The position numbers were made by a program, and so were the translations under genes. This document shows, piece after piece, positions 46,422-55,437 of a DNA stretch of 64,000 nucleotides. The stretch is from Actinomadura sp. J1-007 (lineage in GTDB: Bacteria > Actinomycetota > Actinomycetes > Streptosporangiales > Streptosporangiaceae). Position 1 is the first letter of the stretch. Each line of letters starts with the position of its first letter. The notes beneath the pieces are model-generated. The model saw nothing but the letters and a program-made list of their open reading frames with translations. It had not been told where the DNA came from and ran no database searches. The stretch is taken from NCBI RefSeq assembly GCF_009793335.1, contig NZ_WING01000001.1:1922001-1986000 (forward strand), in the 5' to 3' direction.

Positions 46422-47010
46422 CTTTTGGGAGCCAGGCGGGGCGGGTGCGTTCGTGGGCGGCGATGCGGTCGGCGAGGGCGAGGGTCAGGTCGATCTCGTC
46501 CAGGCCGTTGACGAGGCGGTGGTGCGCGGAGTCGTCCAGGGAGAACGGCTCGGCGCGCACTCCGGCGGCGGGGCAGTCGAGGGTGCGGGACGCGACGTCC
46601 ACGGTGACGGTCGCGGCGGGGTCGTCGGTGGTCGCGCGCATGAGGGCGGCGACGACGTCGGGGGCGGCCTCGGCGGGGACGAGGCCGCTGTTCGGGAGGT
46701 TGCCGCGGAAGATGTCGGCGAACGACGGCGCGACGATCGCGCGGAAGCCGTGGTCGCGCAGGGCCCACGGGGCGTGTTCGCGGGACGAGCCGCAGCCGAA
46801 GTTGGGGCCGGTCACCAGGATCGTCGCGCCGCTCCGTTCGGGCCGGTTCAGCACGAACGACGGGTCGGCGCGCCACTTCTCGAACAGGCCGTCCGCGTAG
46901 CCGGTGCGCTCGACGCGCTTCATCCAGGGCGCGGGGATGATCTGGTCGGTGTCGACGTCGCCGCGGTCCAGCGGTACGGCGCGGCCGGTCACGCGGGTCA
47001 CGGGGTCCAA
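46408..47010 (-). CDS. leuD: 3-isopropylmalate dehydratase small subunit (LeuD type)
   Basis: 200 residues; TTG start at 47010 with AGAGGAA six bases upstream, 10 bp after leuC. Motifs of the swivel domain: GDVDTDQIIPAPWMKRV, ILVTGPNFGCGSSREHAPWAL (substrate-specifying loop), FRAIVAPSFADIFRGN. It forms the second half of a [4Fe-4S] aconitase-like isomerase. Neither the IclR regulator nor the HU gene that usually flank housekeeping leuCD in actinomycetes is here, so a second, pathway-specific copy is possible. Confidence 0.88.
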   Translation of the reverse strand: MDPVTRVTGRAVPLDRGDVDTDQIIPAPWMKRVERTGYADGLFEKWRADPSFVLNRPERSGATILVTGPNFGCGSSREHAPWALRDHGFRAIVAPSFADIFRGNLPNSGLVPAEAAPDVVAALMRATTDDPAATVTVDVASRTLDCPAAGVRAEPFSLDDSAHHRLVNGLDEIDLTLALADRIAAHERTRPAWLPKGRST

Positions 47011-47020
47011 GGCGTTCCTC

Positions 47021-48445
47021 TCAGGACGGCAGGTCGGCGGCGCACGCGAGATGGCCGGTGACGGCGGAGGCGGCGGCGGTCTCCGGGGAGACGAGGTGGG
47101 TGCGGGCGCCGGGGCCCTGCCTGCCCTCGAAGTTGCGGTTGGAGGTGGAGGCGCTGTGCGTTCCGGGCGGGACGGTGTCGCCGTTCATGCCGACGCACAT
47201 GGAGCAGCCGGAGGACCGCCATTCGAACCCGGCGGCGCGGAACACCGCGTCGAGCCCTTCGGCCTCCGCCTGCCGCTTGACCTCGGACGATCCGGGGACG
47301 GCGAGGGCGCGCACCCTGCCGTGGACGCGGCGGCCCCGCAGCACGCCGGCGGCTGCGCGCAGGTCGTCCAGGCGGCCGTTGGTGCAGGACCCGATGAACA
47401 CGGTCGAGATCGGGACGTCCCGCATGGCGGTGCCGGGGGCGAGGCCCATGTAGGCGAGGGCGCGTTCGGCGGCGGCCCGTTCGGCGGGGTCGGCGAACGA
47501 CGCGGGATCGGGGACCGCGCCGTCCACGCCGACCGTCTGGCCGGGGTTGGTGCCCCAGCTCACCTGGGGCGCGACGGCGGAGGCGTCGATGACCGCCTCC
47601 CGGTCGAACGCGGCTCCGGGCTCGGTGCGCAGCGTCCGCCAGTCGTCGAGGGCCCGCTCCCACAGCGCGCCGCGCGGGGAGCGTTCGCGGCCTTCGAGGT
47701 AGGCGAACGTGGTGTCGTCCGGGGCGATCAGCCCGGCGCGGGCGCCCGCCTCGATCGCCATGTTGCAGACGGTCATCCGCCCGGACATCGGCAGCGCCTC
47801 GATCGCCGCGCCCCGGTACTCGATCAGCGTTCCGGTCCCCCCGCCGGTGCCGATGCGGGCGATGACGGCGAGGGTGAGGTCCTTGGCGGTGACGCCGGGG
47901 CGCAGCGCGCCGTTCACGGTGACGGCCATCGTGCTGGGGCGCGCCATCCTGATCGTCTGCGTGGCGAGGACGTGCTCGACCTGGCTCGTTCCGATGCCGA
48001 ACGCGATCGCGCCGAACGCGCCGAGCGTGGCGGTGTGGCTGTCGCCGCAGACGACCGTCATGCCGGGCTGGACGAGGCCCAGCTCGGGCCCGATGACGTG
48101 CACGACGCCCTGGCCGGGAGAGCCGAGCGGGTGCAGCTCGACACCGAACTCCCGGCAGTTGTCGATCTGCACGCGGAGCTGCCGGTCTGCGGCACGGTCG
48201 GCGAGCGGGAGGCGCGAACCGTCCGTCGGAACGTTGTGGTCGGCGGTCGCCACGGACAGATCGGGTCGCCGGACGGAACGGCCCGCGGCGCGCAACCCCT
48301 CGAACGCCTGCGGGGAGGTGAGCTCGTGGAGCAGGTGCAGATCCACGTAGAGGAGGTCCGCCGAGGCCCGTCCAGCGGGACCGTGCGCGCCGGCGCGCTC
48401 GATCACATGCCGGTCCCAGATCGCGTCGGCGAGGGTGGTGGCCAT
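47021..48445 (-). CDS. leuC: 3-isopropylmalate dehydratase large subunit (LeuC type)
   Basis: 474 residues, ATG start behind GGAGGG. Aconitase-superfamily cluster ligands are in place: FIGSCTNGR (~340) and [10 protein letters not shown] (~400). [33 protein letters not shown] is the classical LeuC block. Together with LeuD it moves the hydroxyl of a 2-alkylmalate to the adjacent carbon. It follows the dehydrogenase gene of the aldolase/enolase operon after a 338-bp repeat-filled gap on the same strand. Confidence 0.9.
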   Translation of the reverse strand: MATTLADAIWDRHVIERAGAHGPAGRASADLLYVDLHLLHELTSPQAFEGLRAAGRSVRRPDLSVATADHNVPTDGSRLPLADRAADRQLRVQIDNCREFGVELHPLGSPGQGVVHVIGPELGLVQPGMTVVCGDSHTATLGAFGAIAFGIGTSQVEHVLATQTIRMARPSTMAVTVNGALRPGVTAKDLTLAVIARIGTGGGTGTLIEYRGAAIEALPMSGRMTVCNMAIEAGARAGLIAPDDTTFAYLEGRERSPRGALWERALDDWRTLRTEPGAAFDREAVIDASAVAPQVSWGTNPGQTVGVDGAVPDPASFADPAERAAAERALAYMGLAPGTAMRDVPISTVFIGSCTNGRLDDLRAAAGVLRGRRVHGRVRALAVPGSSEVKRQAEAEGLDAVFRAAGFEWRSSGCSMCVGMNGDTVPPGTHSASTSNRNFEGRQGPGARTHLVSPETAAASAVTGHLACAADLPS

Positions 48446-48499
48446 GATCCCTCCTGATCAGTGGATCGCGTACGAACCGTCCCGACCACAGGACCGAAC

Positions 48500-48780
48500 G
48501 ACGGGCGAACGGCGGGCGGTGGACGGTGAACGCGGCGGGTGGTGAACGCAGTGAACGGTGGACGCAGCGGGCGGCGGGCGGTGGACGCGGCGGGCGGCAG
48601 GCCGTGGACGCGGTGGACGGCGGGCGGTGGACGCACCGGTCGGTGGTCGGCGGACGGCGGACAGTGAACGCGGCGGACGGCGGGCGGCGGACGCAACGGG
48701 CGGCGGACGCGCCGGTCGGCGGACGGCGGGCGGTGGGCGGTGGAGGCAGCGGACGGCGGGCAGTGGACGGTGGGCGGTGG
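48500..48780. repeat. GGACGG/GGGCGGTGGACGC low-complexity array
   Basis: Irregular units of GGCGGGCGGTGGACGC and GCGGACGGCGG fill the gap between leuC and the dehydrogenase gene. There is no gene or hairpin that I can single out. Confidence 0.75.
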
Positions 48781-48783
48781 TTC

Positions 48784-49749
48784 CTAGATGACCTGGTGGG
48801 CGAGGGGGGTGGCGGTGGCGGTGCGGTGGGTGTTGGAGGCGGCGATGTCGACGCAGCGGTCGAGGGTCTCGGCGGTCAGCCAGGCGACGTGCGGCAGCGC
48901 GACGACGTTGTCGAGGGCGAGGAGCGGGTTGGACGGGTCCACCGGCTCGGTCGCGAACACGTCCAGGCCGGCCGCGCCGAGGCGGGTCCGCAGGGCCTCG
49001 ACCAGCGCGGGCTCGTCCACCACGCCGCCCCTGGAGGTGTTGACCAGGATCGCGCCCGGCTTCATCAGCGCGAGGCGGCGGGCGTCGATCAGGTTCTGGG
49101 TGGACGGGGTCAGGGGCAGGTGCAGGGACACGATGTCGGACTCGGCGAGCAGCGCGTCGAGCGGTCGCCAGCCCTCGTCGGCGTCCGTGCCGGACGGGCT
49201 GTGCCAGCGCACCGTCGCGCCGAGCGCGGCGAGCGGCGCCTCCAGGCGGCGGGCGATGGCGCCGTGCCCGACCAGCCCGACCGTGCGCCCGCCGATCTCG
49301 CCGACCCGTTCCGGCAGGGACGTGTCGATCGGCCAGCCGCGGCCCGCGCGGGTGGCGGCGTCCAGCGGGACCACGCGGCGGAGCGCGGCCAGCATGAGGG
49401 TGAGCGCGGTCTCCGCGACGGCCTGGGCGTTCGCGCCGGGCATGTTGCACACCGCGACGCCCCGCGCGCGGGCGTGGTCGAGATCGATGGTGTTGACCCC
49501 GGATCCGAGCTTCTGAATCAACTTGAGGTCGGGCGCGCGGTCCATGTCGGCGGCCGTGATGGGACGCAGCACGTGCCACAGGACGTCGGTGTCGGGCAGG
49601 AGTTCGGCGAAGCGCTCCTCGTCGTCCTCCGCGCACCAGCGGACGTCGAGGCCGTCCAGGCGCGGCGCGAGGCGTTCGCGGAGTGCGGGCCCGGCGGCGA
49701 AGTGGAACAGCACGCGGGGCGCCCGGCCCCCGGCCTGCGCGGCGCTCAC
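48784..49749 (-). CDS. D-2-hydroxyacid dehydrogenase of the aldolase/enolase operon
   Basis: 321 residues; the GTG start overlaps the stop of the enolase-like gene (GTGA). NAD motif GRTVGLVGHGAIARRLEAPLAALGA at ~145-169; catalytic Arg in VNTSRGGVVDEPALVEAL, Glu in DVFATEPVDPSNPLL and His in VALPHVAWLT. It reduces a 2-oxo acid (or oxidises a D-2-hydroxy acid). It is not a close twin of the dehydrogenase at 18.5 kb. Coupling to kinase and enolase suggests it makes the hydroxy acid that is then phosphorylated. Confidence 0.88.
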   Translation of the reverse strand: MSAAQAGGRAPRVLFHFAAGPALRERLAPRLDGLDVRWCAEDDEERFAELLPDTDVLWHVLRPITAADMDRAPDLKLIQKLGSGVNTIDLDHARARGVAVCNMPGANAQAVAETALTLMLAALRRVVPLDAATRAGRGWPIDTSLPERVGEIGGRTVGLVGHGAIARRLEAPLAALGATVRWHSPSGTDADEGWRPLDALLAESDIVSLHLPLTPSTQNLIDARRLALMKPGAILVNTSRGGVVDEPALVEALRTRLGAAGLDVFATEPVDPSNPLLALDNVVALPHVAWLTAETLDRCVDIAASNTHRTATATPLAHQVI

Positions 49750-51038
49750 CGGGACTGCCAGGGGCCGAGGCCGGCGCGGCCGGCGTAGCGGGCGGACGGT
49801 CCGAGGTTTTCCTCGATGCGCAGCAGCTCGTTCCATTTGGCGGTGCGCTCGCCGCGGGTGGCGGAGCCGACCTTGAAACCGCCGCTCCCCCAGCCGACGG
49901 CCAGATGGCTGATCGTGACGTCCTCGGTCTCGCCGGAACGGGCCGAGACGATCGCGCCGAACCCGGCCTCGGCGGCGGCGTCGAGCGCGGCCTTCGCGCG
50001 GGTGAGCGTGCCCGCCTGGTTCGGCTTGACCAGCACGGTGTTGGCCGTACGGTCCGAGGCGGCGGCGCGGACGCGTTCGGCGTCGGTGACGAGGAAGTCG
50101 TCGCCGACGACCTGCACGCGGTCGCCGACGGCGGCGGTGAGCAGCGCCATGCCCGCCGGGTCGTCCTCGGCGAACGGGTCCTCGATCGACACGATCGGGA
50201 ACCGGTCCAGCCAGCCGAGCAGCACCTCGCCCCAGCCGTCGCGGTCGTAGGTGCGGTCCTCGCGGGTCAGCCGGTACGAGCCGTCCGACCCGACGAGCTG
50301 CGTCGCGGCGATGTCAAGGGAGATCCCGACCTGCTCGCCGGGGACGAGCCCGGCGCCTTCGATCGCGGCGACGAGGGCTTCGAGGGCCTCGGCGTTGGAC
50401 TCGAACGCGGGCCACCAGCCGCCCTCCTCGGCGACCCCGGCGAGCCGTCCCCGCTCGTCCAGCCAGCGTCCGGCGGCACGGTGGATCTCGACCGTCCAGT
50501 CGAACGCCTCGCGGAACGACCCGGCGGCGAGCGGCACGACGAGCAGGTCCTGGATGTCGAGGCGGCCGTGGGCGTGTGCGCCGCCGCCGAAGATCTGGAT
50601 CTCGGGGAGCGGGAGCCGTGCGGCGGCCGGGTCGAGGTGCCGCCAGAGCGGGACGCCGTGCGCGACGGCGGCGGCCTGCGCGACGGCCATGGACGCGGCG
50701 ACGGCGGCGTTCCCGCCGAGCCGCGCGAACCCGGCCTCGCCGTCCACCTCTTCGAGCCGCGCGTCCACGGCCGCCTGGTCGGCGACGTCCATGCCGGTGA
50801 GGGCGGCGGCGATGTCGCCGTTCACTCCGGCGACGGCGCGCGTGACGTCCTTGCCGCCGAACGCCTCGCCGCCGTCGCGCAGGTCGACGGCCTCGCCGGA
50901 GCCGGTGGACGCGCCCGCCGGGGCGAGCGCGCGGCCCGTCCCGGCGGGGGTGCGGACGACGACCTCGACGGTGGGCCGGGCGCGCGAGTCCCAGCGGCGG
51001 TGCCCGGTGACGGAGGTGATCTCGGTGGACGCGGTCAC
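49746..51038 (-). CDS. divergent enolase paralogue with altered active site
   Basis: 430 residues, GTG start overlapping the kinase stop (GTGA). Enolase fold throughout: loop GASTGS (~42), H155, E205 (AEEGG), Mg ligands D242, E286 and D313/314, base K338, R367-S368, K389 and the KWNELLRIEE end. Two catalytic positions differ from E. coli enolase: Glu168 is Asp164 and His369 (in SHRSGETED) is Ala366. The GGYAPN loop reads GGWWPA. Proton abstraction by Lys/Glu should still work, but the pocket is changed. I infer elimination on a phosphorylated 2-hydroxy acid other than 2-phosphoglycerate, comparable in principle to the enolase-like CPEP synthase of phosphinothricin biosynthesis. Confidence 0.85.
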   Translation of the reverse strand: MTASTEITSVTGHRRWDSRARPTVEVVVRTPAGTGRALAPAGASTGSGEAVDLRDGGEAFGGKDVTRAVAGVNGDIAAALTGMDVADQAAVDARLEEVDGEAGFARLGGNAAVAASMAVAQAAAVAHGVPLWRHLDPAAARLPLPEIQIFGGGAHAHGRLDIQDLLVVPLAAGSFREAFDWTVEIHRAAGRWLDERGRLAGVAEEGGWWPAFESNAEALEALVAAIEGAGLVPGEQVGISLDIAATQLVGSDGSYRLTREDRTYDRDGWGEVLLGWLDRFPIVSIEDPFAEDDPAGMALLTAAVGDRVQVVGDDFLVTDAERVRAAASDRTANTVLVKPNQAGTLTRAKAALDAAAEAGFGAIVSARSGETEDVTISHLAVGWGSGGFKVGSATRGERTAKWNELLRIEENLGPSARYAGRAGLGPWQSR

Positions 51039-52042
51039 GTGCGGTTCTCCTCGGTGGTGGCGGCCCAGCGGTCCGCGAGCTCGGCGAGTGTGGACGGCGG
51101 CCGTTCGAGGAGGCCGGTCGCGGCGCGGCGGACGGCCGGGCGCCCGTTCTCCTCGGTGAGGTACTCGACGGGCGACTTGCCGTCCGCCCGAGCGAGCGCG
51201 AGCGCCGGGAGCAGCGCGGCGGCGCGCCGTTCCAGGTCCGCGCGCGGCTCCCAGTCCACGCCGTCAAGGTACGCCCCGGCGAGCGCGTGGAACGCCTCGG
51301 CCAGCCGCGCCCCGTCCGCGGGATGCCAGACGGCCTTCAGCAGCAGGTGGTTCGCGCAGAACGCCAGGTCGAACGCGGGGTCGCCGGGGCTCGCGCACTC
51401 GGCGTCCAGCAGGACGGGCCCGTCCGGGCCGAGCAGGATGTTCTTCGGGCTGACGTCGCCGTGCACGACGGTGATCGCGGCGGTGCCGAGCCCGGCCGCG
51501 AGCGCGTCCAACCGCGGTGCGAGCGCGGGGTGACGGCGCGCGGTGACCCGCAGGTACGGGTCGATGCGCAACGCATCGAACAACGGCCGAGCAGCCTCCC
51601 ACTCCCCCAACTCACACCGCGCCGCGCCCGCGTGGAGCGCGGCGAGCCGCCGCCCGACCTCGCCCGCCGCTGCGGGGTCGATGTCCCCGGCGGAGAGCCG
51701 TTCCTTCCAGACGGGGTGGTCGGCGGGGTCGAGCCATTCCAGGATGAGCACGCCGTTGCGTTCGTCGTAGGCGCGCAGGCCGCAGGCCGCGCCGGGGAGC
51801 AGTTCGCCCGCGAGCGCGAGCCAGCGCGCCTCCCACGCGGCGCGGCCGGTCGGCACCCGCCAGTCGCCGCTCACCTTGAGCTTCTCCAGGGCCCGCTTCG
51901 CGCACACGGGGCCGTCCGGCAGGTCGACGCGCCAGACGTCCGACGAGACCCCGCCGGTCAGCGGCACGCCACGCACGGCCTCCGGCCCCGCACCGGGGAC
52001 AAGTCGCCGCACCGCGTCAGCGATCTCCGCAGGAACCTCCAC
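51035..52042 (-). CDS. aminoglycoside-phosphotransferase-fold kinase
   Basis: 335 residues if started at the GTG at 52042 (GGAGGAG just upstream); longer starts would run into repeat DNA. Kinase features: Gly-rich TGGVSSDVW (~29-37), K49, the catalytic V-H194-G-D196-V-S-P-K-N201 and the Mg-binding LLD213AE. APH-like enzymes phosphorylate hydroxyl groups on antibiotics, homoserine, choline or small acids. Coupling to an enolase-like gene suggests it makes the phosphorylated hydroxy acid for elimination, not a resistance function. Confidence 0.8.
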   Translation of the reverse strand: MEVPAEIADAVRRLVPGAGPEAVRGVPLTGGVSSDVWRVDLPDGPVCAKRALEKLKVSGDWRVPTGRAAWEARWLALAGELLPGAACGLRAYDERNGVLILEWLDPADHPVWKERLSAGDIDPAAAGEVGRRLAALHAGAARCELGEWEAARPLFDALRIDPYLRVTARRHPALAPRLDALAAGLGTAAITVVHGDVSPKNILLGPDGPVLLDAECASPGDPAFDLAFCANHLLLKAVWHPADGARLAEAFHALAGAYLDGVDWEPRADLERRAAALLPALALARADGKSPVEYLTEENGRPAVRRAATGLLERPPSTLAELADRWAATTEENRT

Positions 52043-52089
52043 CGCCTCCTCCGGCACAGCGCCCAGCACGGGCCCTCTGCCGGGTTGGG

Positions 52090-52349
52090 GACGTCGCGGC
52101 GCAACGGAGCCCAACGCGGACCCTTCGCCGGAGTCAGCACCCTGCGGCGGAACGGAGCCCAACGCGGAGCCTTCGCCGGAGTCAGCACCCTGCGGCGGAA
52201 CGGCACTCGTCCCGGAGCCAGCGCCGGGGCGGGTTCGTCGCGACGGAACGGCGTTCAGCGCAGGATCTTCGCCGGAGCCAGGACGCCGCGGCGGGACGGC
52301 GCTCATCGCCGGACCTTCGCCACGTTCGGGCCGCGCGGCGGAACGGCGC
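52090..52349. repeat. ~48-bp tandem repeat between aldolase and kinase genes
   Basis: Six units with core GGCGGAACGGCGCTCATCGC or GGCGGAACGGAGCCCAACGC followed by CTTCGCCGGAGTCAGCACC-type words; two central copies are nearly identical. The kinase reading frame stays open through them (SAVPPQGADSGEGSALG-like repeats), but a good ribosome site exists only after the array. Confidence 0.85.
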
Positions 52350-53126
52350 TCATCGCGGGGCCTGCGCAGAGTCGAGGGCGTCGCGGTACGCGCGGGCGCC
52401 CGCCGTGATCCACGCGTCGTACGAGGTGTAGAGGAAGCGGGCGCCGAGCGAGGTGAAGCGCCCGATCTGATCGGCGGGGCAGAGGGTGCCGGCGGCGACC
52501 GTTCCGGCGGCGGCGATGCGGGTGAGGGCGCCGTCGATGGCTTCGGCGACCTCCGGGTGGTCGGGGCGGCCCTGGTGCCCCATCGCCTGGGCCAGGTCGT
52601 TCGGGGCGACGAACACGACGTCCAGGCCGGGAACGGCGGCGATCTCCTCGGCGTTGGCGAGGCCCACGGGGTCTTCGAGCTGGACGACCAGGACGGTCTG
52701 GTCGTTCTCCTCGTCCAGGAACCCGGGCCGGTCGTACGAGCGGCGGCCCCGGGACACGCCGCGCGCGCCCGCGGGGGCGAACTTGGCGGCGGCGACGAGC
52801 GCGGCGGCCTCCTCGGCGGTCCGTACCTGCGGGACGACGACACCGTTGGCGCCGAGGGTGAGGGCGCGGGCGACCAGGGACGGCTCCAGGGTGCGGACCC
52901 GGTACATCGCGGCCATGCCCCACAGCTCGCAGGCCCGGCTGATGTCGCCGACGCGGTCCCAGGTGACGGCGCCGTGCTCGCCCTCCAGCCAGAAGCCGTC
53001 GAAGCCGAGCTGCCCAACGAAGTCGGCGGTGTCGGCCGTGCCGGAGTGCCCGGCGACGACCACGGCGGTCTCCCCGGCGGCGAGCCGCTGCTTGACCCGG
53101 TTGCCCCGGGCCGGTCCCTGTGTCAA
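52350..53126 (-). CDS. HpcH/HpaI-family class II aldolase
   Basis: 258 residues, TTG start at 53126 behind GGAAGG. Family residues are intact: LEGEH51, the pyruvate-binding R76 in YRVR, metal ligands E151 (QLED) and D177 (APND), and ANGVVVPQVRT. HpaI-type enzymes use Mg/Mn to cleave or form 4-hydroxy-2-oxo acids with pyruvate as nucleophile. First gene of the operon, under a promoter with a palindromic operator. Direction (catabolic or synthetic) is not decided by sequence. Confidence 0.85.
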   Translation of the reverse strand: MTQGPARGNRVKQRLAAGETAVVVAGHSGTADTADFVGQLGFDGFWLEGEHGAVTWDRVGDISRACELWGMAAMYRVRTLEPSLVARALTLGANGVVVPQVRTAEEAAALVAAAKFAPAGARGVSRGRRSYDRPGFLDEENDQTVLVVQLEDPVGLANAEEIAAVPGLDVVFVAPNDLAQAMGHQGRPDHPEVAEAIDGALTRIAAAGTVAAGTLCPADQIGRFTSLGARFLYTSYDAWITAGARAYRDALDSAQAPR

Positions 53127-53160
53127 CCGACCTTCCTTCCACTCGCCGGTCTCGCCAGAA

Positions 53161-53187
53161 CTGAATCTGAACTCAGAATTATATTAG
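53161..53187 (-). promoter_or_regulatory. promoter with CTGAATCTG-N4-CAGAATTAT operator of the aldolase operon
   Basis: On the minus strand a perfect TATAAT (complement of 53178-53183) lies about 50 bp before the TTG start. It is overlapped by a 9-4-9 dyad, CTGAATCTG AACT CAGAATTAT. Overlap with the -10 box implies repression. The same left arm and spacing recur at 62065-62086, and a single arm at 53465-53473. Confidence 0.6.
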
Positions 53188-53589
53188 GCCCGGAGCGGGA
53201 GGGATGGCACTACCGGGTCCGGATCAGCTCGAACGGGCCTCGTCCGGGCTCGCGGTCCTCGTTCGGCTCGTTCGGACTCGTAGGGGCTCGTTCGGGCTCT
53301 TCTGGGTTCTTGGGCCTGCCCAGACTGTTCGGGCTCGTCTCCAACTCAAGCCGGGTCCAGCAGATGGCTGGATACCAGATCGTCCCCGCACCGTCGGCCG
53401 ACCGCCTCGACCGCAGTCCCCGCCGCCCGTCCGTACACCCGCCACTTGAACATCGGGAGGGATTCTGAATCTGATGTTAGTCTCACAACACGGTCCCGGA
53501 GCGCCCCCGGACGACGCCGAGCCCAGCAAGCCGGCCCCGCCCTCCAGCCCACGCCGGAGGTCAACGAGGCGGCCCGCAAGCGGCGAGCG

Positions 53590-54020
53590 TCTCCGGGGTG
53601 CCCGCCACCCGCCCCCCACACCGGCACGCCATCCGTCACGCGTGCCGCACACCGCCCACACCTCGCACGTCCCGCGTCACGCCGGGCGCGCCCCCCAAAC
53701 ACCGCACACCGCACACATCCCGCACGTTCCGCGTCACGCCGGGCGCCCCCAGACACCGCACACACCCGCACCGCTCCGCCGTTGCACATCCGCACGCCCG
53801 GCATCACATCGCGCACACCCGCACGTGCCGCCGCGCACGCCCAACCCGGCACGCCCCGCGCCGTAGGCCACGCGCCACAGCGCGCACCTGCACACGTCCG
53901 GTGTCACCCTGCACGGCCCGCAACTCCTTGCACCAGGCGCAGGTCACGCTGAACGCCGCGCCGCGCCGCGCACACCGCACGCCCCACCTCACCCCTCGCC
54001 CCTCGCCGCGTACGTCCGAG
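53590..54020. repeat. C/A-rich low-complexity region
   Basis: Plus-strand CACACCGC, CCCGCACGTTCCGCGTCACGCCGGG and similar words repeat irregularly; GCGTCACGCCGGGCGC occurs at least twice. Apart from a CTGAATCTG half-site near 53465 I see no function and no credible gene in 53190-54131. Confidence 0.6.
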
Positions 54021-54131
54021 CTTTCGTACACCGAGCGCCCCCGCACGCCCTCGCCACGCACACCCGCACACCCGCCCGCTCCGCCACACGGCGCGCCAGG
54101 CCGAACGCGCGCATCTCCGCTGGCCGTCGCT

Positions 54132-54515
54132 TCATCTCGCCCGCCGCAGCGCTCGTACCGCCGCCCGGACCACGGCCCGCCATGCCCGGCCACGGCGCCG
54201 TGCCGTCCATCGTGCATACCCGTCCCACACGTGCAAGGGCCCCTCTAGTACCGCCGCCGTCCGTTCGGCCGCCTCCCGGTACGCCTCCGCTCGGCCCTCC
54301 GCCCGCGCCGCCTCCTGCACCTGTCCGAACGCCTTGCTTTCCATCGAGCCCACCTCCGCACGCTCGGCCAGCGCCGCCCAACCGTCCTTCTCCATCGCCA
54401 GCACCAGCACCGCCACCCCCAGCCGCTCGGCGACGTCCTCCGCGCGCAACGGCACCGCACCATGCGCCCGGAGCGCCCGCGCCCGCTCCGCCAACACCCA
54501 CTCGTCCGCGTCCAT
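54132..54515 (-). CDS. hypothetical protein of the DUF397 locus
   Basis: 127 residues from MDADEWVLAERARALR; an ATG 11 codons upstream is also possible. Predicted all-helical, Ala/Arg/Glu-rich, including RAEDVAERLGVAVLVLAME and a very basic C-terminus (WTARRRGRAWRAVVRAAVRALRRAR). No known motif. Third gene of a minus-strand trio that diverges from the XRE regulator. Confidence 0.5.
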   Translation of the reverse strand: MDADEWVLAERARALRAHGAVPLRAEDVAERLGVAVLVLAMEKDGWAALAERAEVGSMESKAFGQVQEAARAEGRAEAYREAAERTAAVLEGPLHVWDGYARWTARRRGRAWRAVVRAAVRALRRAR

Positions 54516-54608
54516 TTTCCGCCAGCGCCCCACGCCACCCCGCATCACCGATCCACCGTCCCTTCCTGCTGCCCGTCGCCGTCCTGGAGAGCCTCGCCGC
54601 TGTCCCGT

Positions 54609-54998
54609 TCACTCGCGTGGTCGTGGATCGTCCGGTCTGTCGCCTGCCGGACGCGCTCCCGGCCCTTCCGTGACCTCCCGGTACCGGCGAACGCGAGCGA
54701 TGTTCCGCGCGCCTTCCTCGTGAACGTCGCGCACCGTCCCGGGGAGGAAGCCGTGTTGCGCCATCAACCCGGCGAACACCGGGGCCACGGCCGTCCACGC
54801 GCGTTGGACGCTCACCTCAACGTCGAGGGCGGGCTCCTCGGCGAGCCGTAAAGCAGCGCGGTCACGCGCCGCCGCCACCAGAAGGTCGATCAACGCTTTG
54901 GAGTGGCCGCGCGAGTACATGGCTTCCTCAAGTCCGGCGAGCGCCAAGTCAACGAGCGCGGCCGGGCGCGCGAGGACGACCCCGTGGTCGTGTGTCAT
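54609..54998 (-). CDS. hypothetical helical protein
   Basis: 129 residues, ATG with GGAG six bases upstream. Sequence is gene-like (VVLARPAALVDLALAGLEEAMYSRGHSKALIDLLVAAARDR, VQRAWTAVAPVFAGLMAQHGF) with an Asp/Arg/Pro-rich tail. I recognise no family. It follows the gene at 55042 by 43 bp and precedes the one at 54132, so probably one transcript. Confidence 0.55.
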   Translation of the reverse strand: MTHDHGVVLARPAALVDLALAGLEEAMYSRGHSKALIDLLVAAARDRAALRLAEEPALDVEVSVQRAWTAVAPVFAGLMAQHGFLPGTVRDVHEEGARNIARVRRYREVTEGPGARPAGDRPDDPRPRE

Positions 54999-55041
54999 CC
55001 GCAGCTCCGTCCGTAGGCGTGGAGCACCAGCGCCACCGCCG

Positions 55042-55437
55042 TCACAGCCCCATCGCCCACCGGATCACGTCCGCCGCCTCGTTCGGGCGCTCTGCGAGTT
55101 CGAGCAACGCACCGTCCGACCAGGTGAACCACCATGCGCCCTGCGCGTAGGTGACCCCGAAGTGCGCGGGCCTGTCGCTGTGCTCCCGCCGCTGGACCCG
55201 AAGCCACGGCCACGAGTCCTCGGTCACGAGGATGACCACCAGGGCCTGGCTCCGAGCGAGCGTGACGGCGAGGTCCTTGAGATAGCCCCGCCGCTCGGAG
55301 TGCACCCCATCGAGCGCCCCGGAACGAACCGGCTCCCCCGCAGGCGCAGCATCGCCGTCCTGGGGTGTCCGGCGAACGGCTGACGCACTTGTGGCGTCGT
55401 GGGTCTGGCGGTGGCGTTCGGCTCGATGCGCTCCCAT
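55042..55437 (-). CDS. hypothetical protein divergent from the XRE regulator
   Basis: 131 residues from the ATG at 55437 (AAGGGAA upstream). The second half is well structured: DLAVTLARSQALVVILVTEDSWPWLRVQRRE, PAHFGVTYAQGAWWFTWSDGALLELAERPNEAADVIRWAMGL. Proteins of this size commonly sit opposite XRE/DUF397 pairs in actinomycetes. Function unknown. About 165 bp separate it from the XRE start. Confidence 0.6.
   Translation of the reverse strand: MGAHRAERHRQTHDATSASAVRRTPQDGDAAPAGEPVRSGALDGVHSERRGYLKDLAVTLARSQALVVILVTEDSWPWLRVQRREHSDRPAHFGVTYAQGAWWFTWSDGALLELAERPNEAADVIRWAMGL

Noticed and set aside
51035..53017. A 660-residue kinase with a repeat-containing N-terminal half
   Set aside because: The extra part overlaps the aldolase gene and the 48-bp repeat; a GTG with a good ribosome site at 52042 gives a normal APH-size protein.
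46408..53187. Phosphonate (phosphinothricin-like) biosynthetic cluster
   Set aside because: The enolase paralogue and aconitase-type genes recall it, but no PEP mutase, phosphonopyruvate decarboxylase or tripeptide NRPS is present. The HpaI protein has aldolase residues, not mutase residues.
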